Source of the DNA: Malachius bipustulatus
Taxonomy: Eukaryota; Arthropoda; Insecta; Coleoptera; Melyridae
Assembly (NCBI GenBank): GCA_910589415.1
Contig: OU342630.1
Span: 88,532,186-88,596,185 of the forward strand
DNA: 64,000 nt
Reading direction: 5' to 3'
Under the pieces are notes generated by a model, which saw nothing but the letters and a program-made list of their open reading frames with translations, was not told where the DNA came from and did no database searches. Positions 1 through 11,470 of the stretch are shown piece by piece. The position numbers were made by a program, and so were the translations under genes. How positions within the stretch are numbered: the stretch's first letter is position 1; each line of letters opens with the position of its first letter.

Positions 1-1785
1 CAAACAGAAATCGCTGAAAAACCGAAATCGCAGGATATAATAAAGCTTCTAAATAGTTCATCATAGAGATTTCTCTGATTGAGATTAAGATAACTTTCAT
101 GAAGCGCATCTGCATGTTTTCTAGTACCTGCAGGTACCAACATGTTGAGTGGCATAAATGAATTTTATCAAGATTATTTCACGTTTAACTTTCACACCAT
201 TCTTGGATGACATTAAATTTCAGACTTCTTTGAAATGGAAAAATAAAATATCTGGAGGTATTATTAAACCATAATAGGTAATGGTATTTTCAATAAATTA
301 TTATTATCTAATCTATGTATAACCTTTCACTAAGCGCTTTGATCATAAGTAATTTTATACAAAAGCATTAACTTGTATCTAAAGAAATGTCAATAGATTT
401 AAACAAAATTGGCTTCACTAACTTGCTTTACAAAAATTGACTACTAAATGTCGGTTAATAAGGCTTCTTGGATTATTCCCTCAATTTATATTTAGAGTAA
501 CATAGGTATTAAGGTGACAAAACACATCATTGCTATACACTACTACGCGAATAGTATTGTTGTTCAATACTTTTTAATTTTGTCATTTGTTAATTTTGAT
601 TTTAATCATTTCAAATAAAAACAACATTTTTCTGATCTCTTGAATGACATAATTCCTTTAACAAGTCTTTTTCTATTGAAATATTTCCTACCTGTTCTTA
701 AATTCTGGCTAATAATGTCCACTTTTAGGTGTTATACAACTACAACACTGTTCAGCAAATTAGATCCCAGACAAAAACGAGCGGATTATCTACTAACATG
801 ATAAGAAAAGTAAACATCAGTGTACCTTGTGCTGTAAATCATGGAGTAGGTAATTATTATGTTTACCGAATGGATAGGCGACGAACAAACGATTAGGCGA
901 TGGCCTGGTGAGTGTTCATTTGGAGAAATAATCAAAGTCGAACCCTGTGAAGGAGGCGTCGGAATTGGCGCCCTGATAATTATTTGCTGTCCTCCAGCCT
1001 TGTGGAGGCTGAAGCCGATGCTATTCTCCCGTCGCTGTTACCGTCGTCCAATTCCATGGGCTGCTGTAACCTTTTTGGCTGAAAGAATAAAAGCATAGTT
1101 ACTATAAAGTTATCAACATTTCAGCATAATGGAAAACATGCATTTTATTAGTTAATATATAAGTTTTATACAAGCGATATCACATGTTGACGTCATTCGG
1201 AAGAAAAATGCTTTTTTTTTGAAAAAAGAAGAAAATTTCGAAAAAATTTATTTTTACAATTCTAGATTTTTGGTCTTCGATTTTTTCTCAGACACAATGA
1301 CAGAATTGAGCAAAAAGATTTGATTTGTGAAATCTTTTTGGTTCTTTTCGCCGAACTTTAAATCATTATTAATATTTATTCAATAAGTAATTTGTGATTT
1401 CATTTTCATCATTTGGTAACATTTTTAATTATTGTTAAAGTCGAAGTAGGTAATAATGAAAATGCCGTCCCCAATTGAAGACCTCTTCCCGATTTTCTTA
1501 GAAAACGACTTAGCAGACTTGAAATGTGTAGCACCAGAAACAGCTTTTCAATCTTAATAAATATATGTAATACCTAATATTTTTCTTTGCAAAATTTAAG
1601 GAAAACATTATTCAAGGGATTTCCCGAAGTCTCAAATTGAAATTAACAACCTTAATAAAATAAACTAGGTAAAATGTAATAGGTATCACTTACTTAGATG
1701 ATCACAATTTTTTAATGCAATGGAATAATCTTTTGAAACTTGTCCTGTGAAATTTTGAAATATGGAGCTTTAAAAAATTGTAGTA
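1..1785. other. AT-rich region without a supported gene
   Basis: No gene is supported here. A GC-richer patch at about 860-1085 has an open frame on the plus strand, but it shows no recognisable domain and no clear splice-site pair. The rest is AT-rich with homopolymer runs. Confidence 0.5.
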
Positions 1786-1850
1786 CAGTAGAGTTCCACT
1801 AATCCGATATGATTCGGATTAACTATAGACTCTGTATATTACAAAAAAAT
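1786..1850. repeat. possible pogo/Tigger-type terminal repeat
   Basis: The segment starts CAGTAGAGTTCCACTAATCC and is followed by a short inverted copy of the ATCCG-type core. Pogo/Tigger elements have termini of this style (CAGT followed by an ATCCG core). No matching opposite end was found nearby, so this would be a solo or degraded end. Confidence 0.3.
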
Positions 1851-1959
1851 GTAATTGAGAATCTCGAAAAAGTAAAAAGCAAAATAATCTTAAAGCACAA
1901 GAAAAAGACAATATTCTGAAATAATATAAAAGAAATAAAACAAATAATTTAATAATGAG

Positions 1960-2540
1960 TAGGTATGTACACCTCTGACGCTTCGAACCTCGGCATAACA
2001 GTTTGTCATTGACTTAATCAGGGACGTAATCAAATTTTGATAAATATCATTCCATTCTTCTTATGCGAGTTGCAGATCTAATGCTTCAAGATTTTCTGCT
2101 GGTCGTTGACTAAGCAAACTTCGTTTCAGAATACTCCAATGGGATTAGTAGGAATCAGGACTATTGGCCGGTGCTGCAAAATGAAATTGGGACCCACCTG
2201 ATTCGCAAATGGGATGGGATAACAATTGGGTAAATGATCTCGTCAATGTATAGTCTGGCATGCACTGCTCCATTTGCAAATATGTGGAAGGCCGTCCTTT
2301 CAAAGTGAACCATCCTTTCAAGAAAACGACCCCATACCCCGATAGGAGAACGATATCATTCTTCTATCGTTGTTGTAACGAATGACATGGTTCTTATTAT
2401 AACGGATAACATCGGCGATGCTACAGATGCTTGAGCAAATAGTACAGGCTTCATCAAAAGTCGGCCTACGAATAAATGCAAGTTTTTTTTAAACCTCTTG
2501 CATGGCTGCGGCATGGCTAAAATACTATTTTGAGACATTT
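1960..2540 (-). pseudogene. Tc1-like transposase remnant
   Basis: On the minus strand, about 2345-2170 translates to a Tc1-like central region: VWGRFLERM, then VHARLYIDEIIYPIVIPSH, resembling the family's 'VWGCFS...YIDEIL.P.V.P' block. After stops and frame changes, a NPIGVFWNEV-like stretch follows, matching the family's SPDLNPIE.xW segment, and then a C-terminal residue. The DNA-binding N-terminus is not recognisable and the frame is broken several times. It should be inactive. The Tc1 assignment rests on motif order and not on a search. Confidence 0.55.
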
Positions 2541-3210
2541 CCGATGTCGCCTATAATCCCAAAACGAAAATAAAAAAAATATTTTTATTTTATAGAAGAT
2601 GACATTGAATTTATCTTGATCGTGATCTGGAAAGACGTTCGACAGTCACTAAAAACAAAACACACACATCTTGCATCTTGTATCTTCCAATTAATAGTTT
2701 TTTTTCTGCGACGGGCTATAAGTTTGACCTTTTTTCCCCGTTGACAGGTAGAAAAATGCCTCATTATATGAGCTGCATCTTATCGGGGAAATAAATGAAT
2801 TAGCAGGGAAATAAATGAGTACTTATTTCCCCGAAATGGCGGCTTAGGTATAGCTACTATTAACACTCAGATATCATTAAATTTATATCAAATATACGTA
2901 AAGGAAAGTTACCTTATTATCCAAATGGCAATTATTAAGGGAATTTTCATAATAATCACTATCCATATTATTAAATTCACTCATCGAAAACTAACTTGCA
3001 ATCTTTGCAAAACTGTCTTCAATTTTAATTACATTAATATGACGTTTATGTAATAATTAAATCGTTTCGTTACCTAGGCAACGTCAATTACGATAAAAGA
3101 CAGTTTGAAAATCCAAGTTTAACATAAATCATTTTTCCGACATGATTTTCAGTTATCTAACTACGTTTTTCGACATTCTAACACTGATATTTCTTCCCGC
3201 AGAAAAAAAT

Positions 3211-3333
3211 TGTATATTACACACGAGAAAAAAGTGCGATGTTAGCTCTCGATGTGTTTGTCCCCTCCGCTAAACGCGTCGGGGACGAAATCACATCTCG
3301 AGCTAAAATCTATCACTTTTTTCTCTTGTATAA
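3211..3333. repeat. short hairpin (MITE-like) inverted repeat
   Basis: Two arms of about 50 bp face each other. The left arm holds GAGAAAAAAGTG followed by TTAGCTCTCGATGTG. The right arm holds the reverse complements CACATCTCGAGCTAA and CACTTTTTTCTC. A GC-rich loop around CCGCTAAACGCGTCGG lies between them. A small palindromic element is the simplest reading. No transposase is encoded. Confidence 0.65.
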
Positions 3334-3339
3334 TAAATA

Positions 3340-5395
3340 ACTATTTTTTAACTTGTTCCCAGTTTGCTTTTTTTTTACTTGTTCCCAGTTTGCTTTTGTT
3401 CACGTTTTTATTTAAGTCCTTCAACTTCCGTTTGAAGGTTTCGGGTAAGCTCTTTATTAATCATCATAATTAATAATTTGAGGAAAATAATTTGAGAGTC
3501 GCAACTTGTTCATTAGCTTGTGCTTGTAACATAAACTTCAATCGCCTCAATACGATTTTTGAATGATTTCGGAGTATCGAAAAGTTGTCTGATTAGTAAA
3601 GTGCTACGCTGAATTTGTCTGATATAAATTTTTTCTACATCTGGACAACTTATTTTATCACGTCCAACAATTTTCAGACGAATTGCTATGTTAGCGATCG
3701 GTAAATTTTTTTAACGTTTTCAAAATGGTCTCAAATTTTATTGTGCCAGCATTTTCCTCTGGAAAATGATTCTTTCGCATAAACTGACCCAAATCCACTC
3801 GTGAATTTTACTATACCTATAATACTTTTTTTTTTGACTCAGTAAAAATTTTTGAAGCAGTCTCCTGGGTATAAGCTACGCTACTGGCGTCTTAAAAACG
3901 TGCTTTACTTTCGATATCTTATAGTTGTCCTTGAACTACATTCTGAAAATCAGACGGATTGCTATGATACAGTTTGGTAAATTTTTTTGACATTTTTGAA
4001 AATTTGGTCAGGTCGGACGGTATACACGGAAAATTTCTGATATTGCGACTTTCGGGTTCGGGATAATAATTGAAACTATCAATTTGATGCTGTTTTGGTC
4101 GTATTGCTATGAGACAAAAATTTTGGTCTTACACTCTCGTACTATTAAGTGATACCTGTTTCATTGTGACTAGTTTATTAATAACTGAGTAGTAGGTGTA
4201 CTCAAAATTGTAACAAATAATGGAACTACTTCCTCGTCATCGCGTCAAATACAATTTTGATTTTTCTTTCTGGCCTGCTGAAGCAATTACCTACATTTTT
4301 TTGATCGACCGCGCAAAAAAATTGGAAATAAACGAAAATTTTCTCGAAAACTATGACATGTATGTACAAAAAAATTACATAGAGACTACTTTTTTAGGAA
4401 ATTATAGTCAAGCTTTCTTTTTTATAATACTTCAGCCACTTTTTGTTAAGTACCTATCTTTATCACTAGTTCTTAGCTAATACGACATTTTCCATCAATT
4501 TATGTTAGCACTTGATCAATAAGAAGGCTATTGCAGCATTGCAAAACAAAATTTAGAATCTAAAAGTATGAAATCGTGTAACCGTGGCAATCGAAAAATT
4601 GATTTAAATAATCAATTTTCACACAATTCATAAAAGTACCATTAGGTATCTCGAAAATAAATAATTTTTTTACTACGATTATGTTATGATATTCTGGTCA
4701 GTCATGAGTTGGCCTATCAGCCCTTCAAGAGATGATGTTGAGTTTTGGGACACCTTTTATAACAATGATATACTTTTATATAACAACTGTGCATGACTGA
4801 TGCAAAGTGTTCAATATTTAGTTTGTAAGGTTAGATAAGGCAACCATCAAATAAATAAGAAACTTCTCTCTGGAAAATTTCTCCAGCGATGCAAAATAAT
4901 TTCACAGCAGTCATAGCAACGCCCGATTAATGTAAGCTGCAATGGAATATTATACCGTTCCAATTAAATTAAATAACTAACTGTTGAGAATACAATATTC
5001 GAAACAGTGACTTATTGATTTATTAAACAATACCTTTACATCCGGTCTTCTAAAACTTTCAATAGAGTGTTAAACACATTAAAAATATTAAGACGATCTT
5101 ATAACACAGGTGATCTCAAAACTGCGTGCATATATTGATAGTAGGTACCACAGAATTCATTAACTGTGGACTAAGACCAATTTTGTGGAAAAAAGTGACA
5201 ATAAATAGCATGTAGCTAAATACCATGGTAAAATGTTACCATGGAAATGTTTACTTATTAACTCCCGCATAACTTGAACTACGATGCCACATTGACAAAT
5301 TTTATTGGACTCGAGGAAAAGGTAGAATTTGAATGCATTCATGTAATTCCATTTCCGAAAAAAAAAGGCAAACACTGTTCTAATAGTTAGGTATT
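3340..5395. other. gene-free stretch with imperfect direct repeats
   Basis: No gene is supported. About 3674-3740, 3950-4015 and 4090-4125 share an imperfect unit: CAGACG.ATTGCTATG, then GGTAAATTTTTTT and a TTTTCAAAATGGTC-like end. They read as diverged direct repeats with a period near 280 bp for the first pair. The remainder to 5395 is AT-rich with nothing recognised. Confidence 0.4.
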
Positions 5396-5396
5396 A

Positions 5397-5552
5397 TAGT
5401 GAGACGTTTCCCATCTAGGTCTATACAGATTGTGACAAACGTTTCTGATTTCCCTGGAATTCTTATGTGCCCTGGTTCTTTACGAAGAATTCCAGGGAAA
5501 TCAGAAACGATTGTCACAATCTGTATAGACCTAGGTGGGAAACGTCTCAATA
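5397..5552. repeat. hairpin MITE, about 156 bp
   Basis: Arms of about 68 bp are nearly perfect reverse complements. The left arm runs GTGAGACGTTTCCC to CCCTGGAATTCTT. The right arm runs AAGAATTCCAGGG to GGGAAACGTCTCAA. A loop of about 17 bp (ATGTGCCCTGGTTCTTTAC) separates them. The high arm identity suggests a young or gene-converted insertion. Confidence 0.8.
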
Positions 5553-5827
5553 GGTACTCGAAATCATGTATTGTGTTTTACCAGTGGAAGTTGTTTGAAT
5601 TTGATTGCCATGTTGATTTCAATTTTAAAGAAGGCAACCTTATATCTCGGTAACGAAGGCGAAGAAATAATTTTTGTTATAAATTTACAGTCTTTCAATT
5701 TCAATTTCCAAACATTGAATTTGTCGTTAAAGTTATAGCGTTTTAACGAATCCGCATACGATTTGTGAAAGTCGGTGTTTTGAAACAGGCAGATTAAATG
5801 TCCTAGAATAGAGAACAATGAGATGAT

Positions 5828-6898
5828 GTGACCAAAGTAAGAATAGTATACCTCACAGGAGACTACGAAGAAATATTCAAATATCTAGAAACCAATCACA
5901 TTTTAAACATACGACCAGGTAAAACGAGCAAGAGCATAAACTTTTGTAAACCTTATCAGGTAGTAATACCAGCAAAGGGAACAAAAGAATATGAAATCAA
6001 AACGAAAAACAACCAATGCACTTGGTACACAGATGGATCCAAGACAAAGATTAGCGCTGGAGCGGGAGTTGATGGGAGAGGCGAGGGAAATACATTTAGT
6101 ATAAATCTAGGTGGATCAACAATGCCACAGACAGAAATTTCGGCAATCCACGACTGCATAGAACATAATATTATCGACGCTTCCTATGAAAATATAGTCC
6201 AGGCCGCTCTAAGAGCACTGGACTCAGTGACGATACAATCAAATATAGTGAAGAGCTTCATTAACTCTCTACCAAAGCTAGTAGAGAAAAACAATAAAAA
6301 CAACCTGAGGTGAACAAACGGACACCAGAACAACAAAGGAAACAAAAAATCGGATCTGTTTGCAAAAAGGGGATCCAAACTACCCTTAATCGGGCCAGAA
6401 CCAACTTGCTGCATAGCCTACAGCAAAGTCAGAAGGGAAATAAAAGACCTCCTGAAGAAAAGACATAGATCCCATTGGAATGGAGTAGATGGACTGAGAC
6501 ATTCGAAGATATTTATCAGAGAAATATATCAGAGAATTAAACTAATTAACTGAAAAAGCTGGGTAAACACCAGCTGAGATGGGCAAGTGGACCCCTAACA
6601 GGACATTGCCCACTAATGACTAGTGATACACCTCACAATAATAGGAGCGAAAAACAACCCAGATTGCAGGAGATGCGGGTAGGGGGAGGAAACCCCATAC
6701 CACCTAATGTCTGAATGCCCAGCACAAGAGGGAACTAGATTTCTAGTATTTGGGACCGAAATAGCAGAACCAAAAGAAATTGAACAACTACCCATTGGAC
6801 TCTTTCGGGAGACGGGACTAATGAGCCAATTATCTAAAGGGGTACAATAAGCGCAAGCTTCAGTACAAGGGCCTTGAACCTACCCTAGAAGTAATAGT
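5828..6898 (+). pseudogene. 3' end of an I-like non-LTR retrotransposon (RNase H and C-terminal finger)
   Basis: The open frame 5828-6313 carries a LINE-type RNase H domain: WYTDGSK and GAGV around residues 61-75, and the second acidic site in QTEISAI. The third catalytic aspartate is missing: the expected YSDSQAALRAL is reduced to NIVQAALRAL, so the domain should be inactive. After a frameshift the plus strand continues with SDLFAKRGS, a tGHcpL-type segment, and CRRCG/EETPYHL as in the zinc-finger-like tail of LINE ORF2. The 3' end (GAACCTACCCTAGAAGTA) is repeated at 30706 and near 31237, where TAA repeats follow. A TAA-repeat tail is known for I-type LINEs. Confidence 0.75.
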
Positions 6899-6948
6899 AA
6901 AGTACCAATACCTCTCCTAGAAAATAGCATGCAGTAAGTGACAATATA

Positions 6949-7448
6949 CAGGGTGTTGATTTTCAAAGCGGGCCATCATAGGGGATTAGCATTGCGAAAG
7001 TAGTTTTTGAGGATTCCTGCTCGCCGTTTGAACTGACAGAAATGGTTTTGGTATCAAAAGGAAGCTAAAATTATTGCGCATAACGCTTGACATCAGAAAT
7101 TAATTTAATTTCACGTTGTTTTTAAAATTCTTCGGTAAAAATTCAAGTAATTGTTAATGTTTAATCACAAAATAGCATGCCTTGCTTAAACAATAATGAC
7201 GTTTCTACGTTTTGACAATCCAATAATAAAACTTTTAAAACTCAGTATGTAATAATAAAGTCTGGTTCTATTTAAAAATGGGTTATACAAACCAAGAAAG
7301 AGTCTTTATGGTGAAAACCTACTATAGTGTAGCCAGTTACAGGAAGGTTCGCGATTTATTTGCCGTGAATTTTAAACTAAGCAACATTTACATTTTACAA
7401 TGCTATATTCTCTATTCCCTATGGCCCGCTTTGAAAATCAACACCCCG
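6949..7448 (+). mobile_element. mariner-like element, internally deleted, N-terminal transposase remnant
   Basis: The element starts CAGGGTGTTGATTTTC and ends with the inverse GAAAATCAACACCCCG. TA dinucleotides flank both ends, and the terminal inverted repeats match over about 28 bp (to GCGGGCCAT). Inside, from 7278, an open frame reads MGYTNQERVFMVKTYYSV then YRKVRDLFAVNF, the helix-turn-helix start of a mariner/Tc3-like transposase. The catalytic part is absent. It is probably a non-autonomous derivative of an element whose C-terminal part would resemble that at 10536. Confidence 0.8.
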
Positions 7449-7463
7449 TATAGTAAAAAGCTA

Positions 7464-8063
7464 GGTCATTATATACATCCGCGGCTCCTACAGTCTCACT
7501 ATGACATCTATATAGGGGTGGAGAACATACCTATAAGTAACACTAGGAAGGTATTCATTAGCTTTGCAAATAAAAGGGAAGGCCACAAAACGACTTTAAA
7601 AATTGATTTTGGGAGTGCAACGAAAGTACGGTCCTGACATAAGCGCCGAGAAATACCACTAGTCTCGGATCTAACTACACTAACTACGCGGATGAAACCA
7701 CTTATGACAATGGGAACCACTTCCAAACGTATACAGACGCGGACTCCCAATATAACCGCTTTCTCATATCGTGACCAGAACACAGAATTTGATGTTACGA
7801 TTTTCGGAATATAAATGCAAAATAAATGCAAATTTGAAAATAAAAATCGTGCTACTGTTATTCTCGAAGATTTTCCTTGTCCTGAAAGTGAAGAAAAAAA
7901 TAGAAATTCCACCGTCACCGTAGTGTCAAAGAGGCCTTAGTTGTAACCTTAATATTAGTTTGCAATGGCTGTTTTTAACGTCTTACCCACCCAGCACCCC
8001 TAATTCGCTCCTCGGTCCCGAAAAAATTGATGAAACTTAGGAGCCGCGGATGTATACAATTAC
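7464..8063. mobile_element. element with short terminal inverted repeats, about 600 bp
   Basis: The left end holds ATACATCCGCGGCTCCTA. The right end holds its reverse complement TAGGAGCCGCGGATGTAT (8037-8054). Imperfect matches extend outward to GGTCATTATAT and ATACAATTACC. A GC-richer interior contains a 136-codon open frame on the minus strand (7508-7918) with no recognised domain, probably fortuitous. It sits just to the right of the preceding mariner-like element. Confidence 0.5.
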
Positions 8064-8324
8064 CAAAAGCTATTTCGGAGAAACGGCATGGAAAAACTTA
8101 CGTTTCGAAGAAAATTTTCTACTTGCCGCGCTTCTTCTTTTTTTTTTTTAATAATATCAGTATAGGTACTGATATATCATGTGAGCAAATAAAAACATAA
8201 TTTAGGCAGGCTCTGGTAAAACATTTCACGTCTGAGTTGAAAATGGGCGTGGGGTATAATGAAGAGCATCAAGGTTTATTCTGAGCCCGTTTCCGTTGTA
8301 CATATACTTCCGGGAAAGGATTGT

Positions 8325-8430
8325 TGAAGCTGCCTAAGAAATCACACCAGCACAGTGCCGTGTAGCTGCGCAATCTGTCGTCCATAGATGCGAAGTTTGC
8401 ATTGAAACTTTTGGAAGCTATTTTGATTTT
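8325..8430 (+). pseudogene. mariner-like transposase C-terminal scrap
   Basis: Plus-strand translation gives QCRVAAQSVVHRCEVCIET then FGSYFD. This aligns with the C-terminus of the transposase fragment at 10536-11051 (RVTESLVRRCEACIQAEGG then HFEQFL). Only about 30 codons are visible and the upstream frame is closed. No terminal repeat was found. Confidence 0.4.
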
Positions 8431-9094
8431 TTTTTATTTCGGAAAAAAAGCTGCTGTTTGACGCCGCATTTTCTCCTATTTCTTTTCCCATCTTTTTCCT
8501 AATTAGTGGTTCTCGAAACTATTTTGGCGTAGTTTTAACCTTCTTAGAGAGGTGAGTATGGACAATCCTTACATGAGATATATGGCGGTGTCGTATTACA
8601 TCACAACTCAAGAAGCACAAGGAGCAGGTTCGTAAAAAAACATTATTATATATAGGCATCTAGTTTTGGAGAACATCTATCAGTAATATAAGCTTCAGAA
8701 GTAATACCTCCCATGCTATGATCGAGCCTCCTTGAAAACACACGTATTGGATAAAATTACTTATAAAAGCTATTAAGGTGTTTCTTATTGGAATTAATAA
8801 TACTCTCCTTGTCTTCTATACATTTTACATATTCTCTATCTCGACCGTGTGTAAGATAATATGCAAGGCAAATGCAAACCAGGATTCATCGATAGGTAAA
8901 TATCCACTGTCTTCCATATTGCAACACGAATAAATTTGATGATCTGTTGCAAAGAGTTTGACACGTACCTACCCCAGAAGTGTGGAGAAAATACTGAAAG
9001 GCCTAAAGCCTTTCAATGAATTTATCAAGCTTCATGAGTCTCCTGCTTGCTGCGCTAAAATTCTTGCCTCAGTATAGGTGTAGGTAGGGTATTT
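8431..9094. other. no gene or repeat recognised
   Basis: AT-rich DNA without a convincing reading frame, tandem repeat or element end. Confidence 0.5.
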
Positions 9095-9315
9095 GGTAAC
9101 TGGACAGCCAAAATCGAAAAACTCTTTTGAAAATGAGAAGGATGCCTCGTTTAAGAGATATTACCAAAAATGTAAAACTAAGGTCGCAATGAGAATATGT
9201 TTTATTCAGTAACTGAACAACAATTTCGGAAATATTTTCCTAACAGTCCAGGAGGCAGTGAATTTTTTTCGCACTAATTTTCCAAGTCAGTCATATTTTA
9301 ATCTGCTATCTAATG

Positions 9316-9467
9316 CCCGTATTGACAAACGATAATTTCCTAAATAATTACGTAATCAATTATCCCCATCTCATTCTATTGCAAAAAAACTGCATATCTC
9401 CATCTCACTCATTTAATTAATTACGTAATTATTTAGGAAATTATTGTTTGTGAATACGGGCATTAGT
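9316..9467. repeat. hairpin repeat nested in the foldback element
   Basis: The left arm starts GCCCGTATTGACAAACGATA and includes TTTCCTAAATAATTACGTAA. The right arm is the reverse complement, ending TGTGAATACGGGC. About 60 bp per arm. A half-copy of the same family lies at about 44130-44190. Confidence 0.7.
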
Positions 9468-10505
9468 GACAAAAAACAAGAATTTTCGACTCTGCGACTA
9501 ACATTTTTGAATGGATTCAAAAAATAAAAATAAATTACAAGTCCATTTATTTTCCGTCATATAAATATTTTATGTTTAGTAAAGTGGTACATAAAGTTTA
9601 TAAAAAAAGCAGTCTGGTTTATCCCAGATAGCGGAAAGTGAGTCTGGCGGAAATTTTTTCAGATTCAAAAATTTGACCAATTTTGCGGATCCGTAAACCC
9701 TTATTTTTCCAGGCTTGAAATTTAGCATATAAATTGTTATAATCTTAAACCGTAATTAAAAGTACCTAAGTCTGGCTGATTTACAAAATTGGCAAATGAG
9801 TCTGCCGACATCTTCAAAATGGGAAATATAGAAAATTTTTGCTATATTTTCCAAGTTATATTGGTTATACCATATTTTCATAGAAAATACACGTCTGACG
9901 ACTGACATTTACAATCACGAAGGCCTTGCCGGACTCACAAGCCAGGTAGTTAAGCAGTGCTTTTTTTTATTTCATTGTTTAATACTCTCATAAAAAAGAA
10001 CATATTATACGTATGACACTAATTACCCGTGTAATCGAACGTGCCGAATTTAGGGCGCCTGACGATCATTAGACGAAACTGGTAAGGCTTGGAGGTGTTC
10101 CACATTAGCCAGATTGTATTTTAAGCTGTTATTATCATATAGGCCATCATCTGATAAATTTTCATGACTGCGAAAATGCGGGAAATTTTTTTGATGAAAA
10201 CTTTTCAGTTTTTCACCTGCCAGACATATTATCCATACTCACAGATTAGCCAGACTTTTTTTTTGCTTAACTTTAGTACACCTCTTACTACTAGAACTAT
10301 TTTTATCACTGGAAAAAAAAGGGCAGTATATTCGTTCTGACATGTTCTGAAATGTTCTGACGCATTTTCCGCCTTAACCCATCGCAACCCCTTCCCTCCT
10401 CTAGATATACTATATAAATTTTACTTAAAATTATTAACCGAACTAATACATCTTTACTAACAAGGAAAATAAGTACCAAAAATCGTCACTGCCTCCTGGA
10501 CTATA

Positions 10506-11230
10506 CAGGGTGTTCTACAAGCTCTATGACAAACTTTGACAGATGGTAGGTTGCTTGATTTTAAACATATTTTTTTTAATAAAAATGGGTCCGATTCGTT
10601 TTTGTTTAGAAGTTACAAGCATTTAAAGAATCATAATAGACATTTCTTAGAACACGACGTTTTAGAGTTTATTGATGACGTGCAACTCAATATTATTCAA
10701 AATATGTGGTATCAGCATGACGGTGCACCACCACATAGAGGAAGACAAGTTGCTGCTTGGCTAAATGAACATTTCCCGAATAAATGGATAGGTCAAGGAG
10801 GTCCAATATCATGGCCACCTCGTTCTCCCGATCTGAATCCTCTGGATTTTTATTTATGGGGACACATGAAGCATCAGCTGGTCTACCATGTTGAAATCGC
10901 TACCCATCAGCAGTTACTTGAAAGAATTCAAGATGCAGCTAACCAAATAAGAAATGATCCAAATCTCATTCTTCGAGTGACCGAATCTTTGGTTCGTCGA
11001 TGTGAGGCTTGCATTCAAGCTGAGGGTGGACATTTCGAACAATTTTTATAGTCTTAAGTTTTGTGATTATCATTTAATTTAAATTTTTATTGTTGATTGT
11101 TAATAAAGGTTAAATGCTTGTAACTTCTAAACAAAAACGAATCGGACCCATGTTTATAAAAAAAAATATGTTTAAAATCAAGCAACCTACCATCTGTAAA
11201 AGTTTGTCATAGAGCTTGTAGAACACCCTG
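10506..11230 (+). mobile_element. mariner/Tc3-like element with about 120-bp inverted repeats
   Basis: The ends are CAGGGTGTTCTACAAGCTC and the exact inverse GAGCTTGTAGAACACCCTG, each bordered by TA. The inverted match continues about 120 bp (10506-10625 against 11111-11230) with few differences. At 725 bp it is about half the usual length of a mariner-type element, and the N-terminal half of the transposase is missing. It is inserted in the right arm of the larger foldback element. Confidence 0.9.
10536..11051 (+). pseudogene. mariner/Tc3-like transposase, C-terminal half
   Basis: An open frame of 171 codons whose first 30 or so codons lie in the terminal repeat, so the ATG is unlikely to be original. 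Transposase homology starts near HFLEHDVLEFIDDV. The second catalytic aspartate is D62 in QHDGAPPH and the third acidic residue is D99 in SPDLNPLDFYLWG, with 36 residues between. The helix-turn-helix domain and the first catalytic aspartate are missing, so it cannot be an active transposase. The frame is intact to its natural C-terminus (RRCEACIQAEGGHFEQFL), which suggests internal deletion and not slow decay. Confidence 0.85.
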
Positions 11231-11234
11231 TAGG

Positions 11235-11450
11235 TAAACGAGGCCTGATCTTGAAAAAAATGTATTCTTTCTTTATTTTATGCTTAAAATACGATTTTAT
11301 ACGTGAAGTTCGATGTTAACTGTTCTGATATAACAAAAACACATTTTCACAGTAGTCTTTGTTTAACATTTTTCAAAATATATCCTAAACGAGGCCTGAT
11401 CTTGAAAATCATTTATGCTTAAAATACGATTTTATACATGACGTTCCATT
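11235..11450. repeat. direct repeat pair at the right end of the foldback element
   Basis: AAACGAGGCCTGATCTTGAA occurs at about 11236 and again at about 11388. In each copy a TTTATGCTTAAAATACGATT block follows. The spacing is about 150 bp. Confidence 0.7.
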
Positions 11451-11470
11451 GTGGCTGTCCAGTTGTTACC

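Larger units (their letters stand above)
9095..11470. mobile_element. composite foldback element with long inverted arms
   Basis: The left end reads GGTAACTGGACAGCCA. The right end at 11453-11470 is the imperfect inverse, TGGCTGTCCAGTTGTTACC. The arms extend inward: 9244-9260 (CAGTCCAGGAGGCAGTGA) matches inverted 10486-10502, and an AAACGAGGC block occurs in both. The right arm is interrupted by the mariner-like element at 10506-11230. The interior repeats AGTCTGGC/GCCAGACT pairs, so smaller inverted units lie inside the large one. No transposase of its own is visible. Confidence 0.6.

Noticed and set aside
4220..4480. 86-codon plus-strand frame
   Set aside because: AT-driven composition (Phe/Leu/Ile/Asn rich) and no recognised domain or splice signals.
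7508..7918. 136-codon minus-strand frame
   Set aside because: It sits inside an element with inverted ends and has no recognised motif. It is kept only as a remark in that entry.
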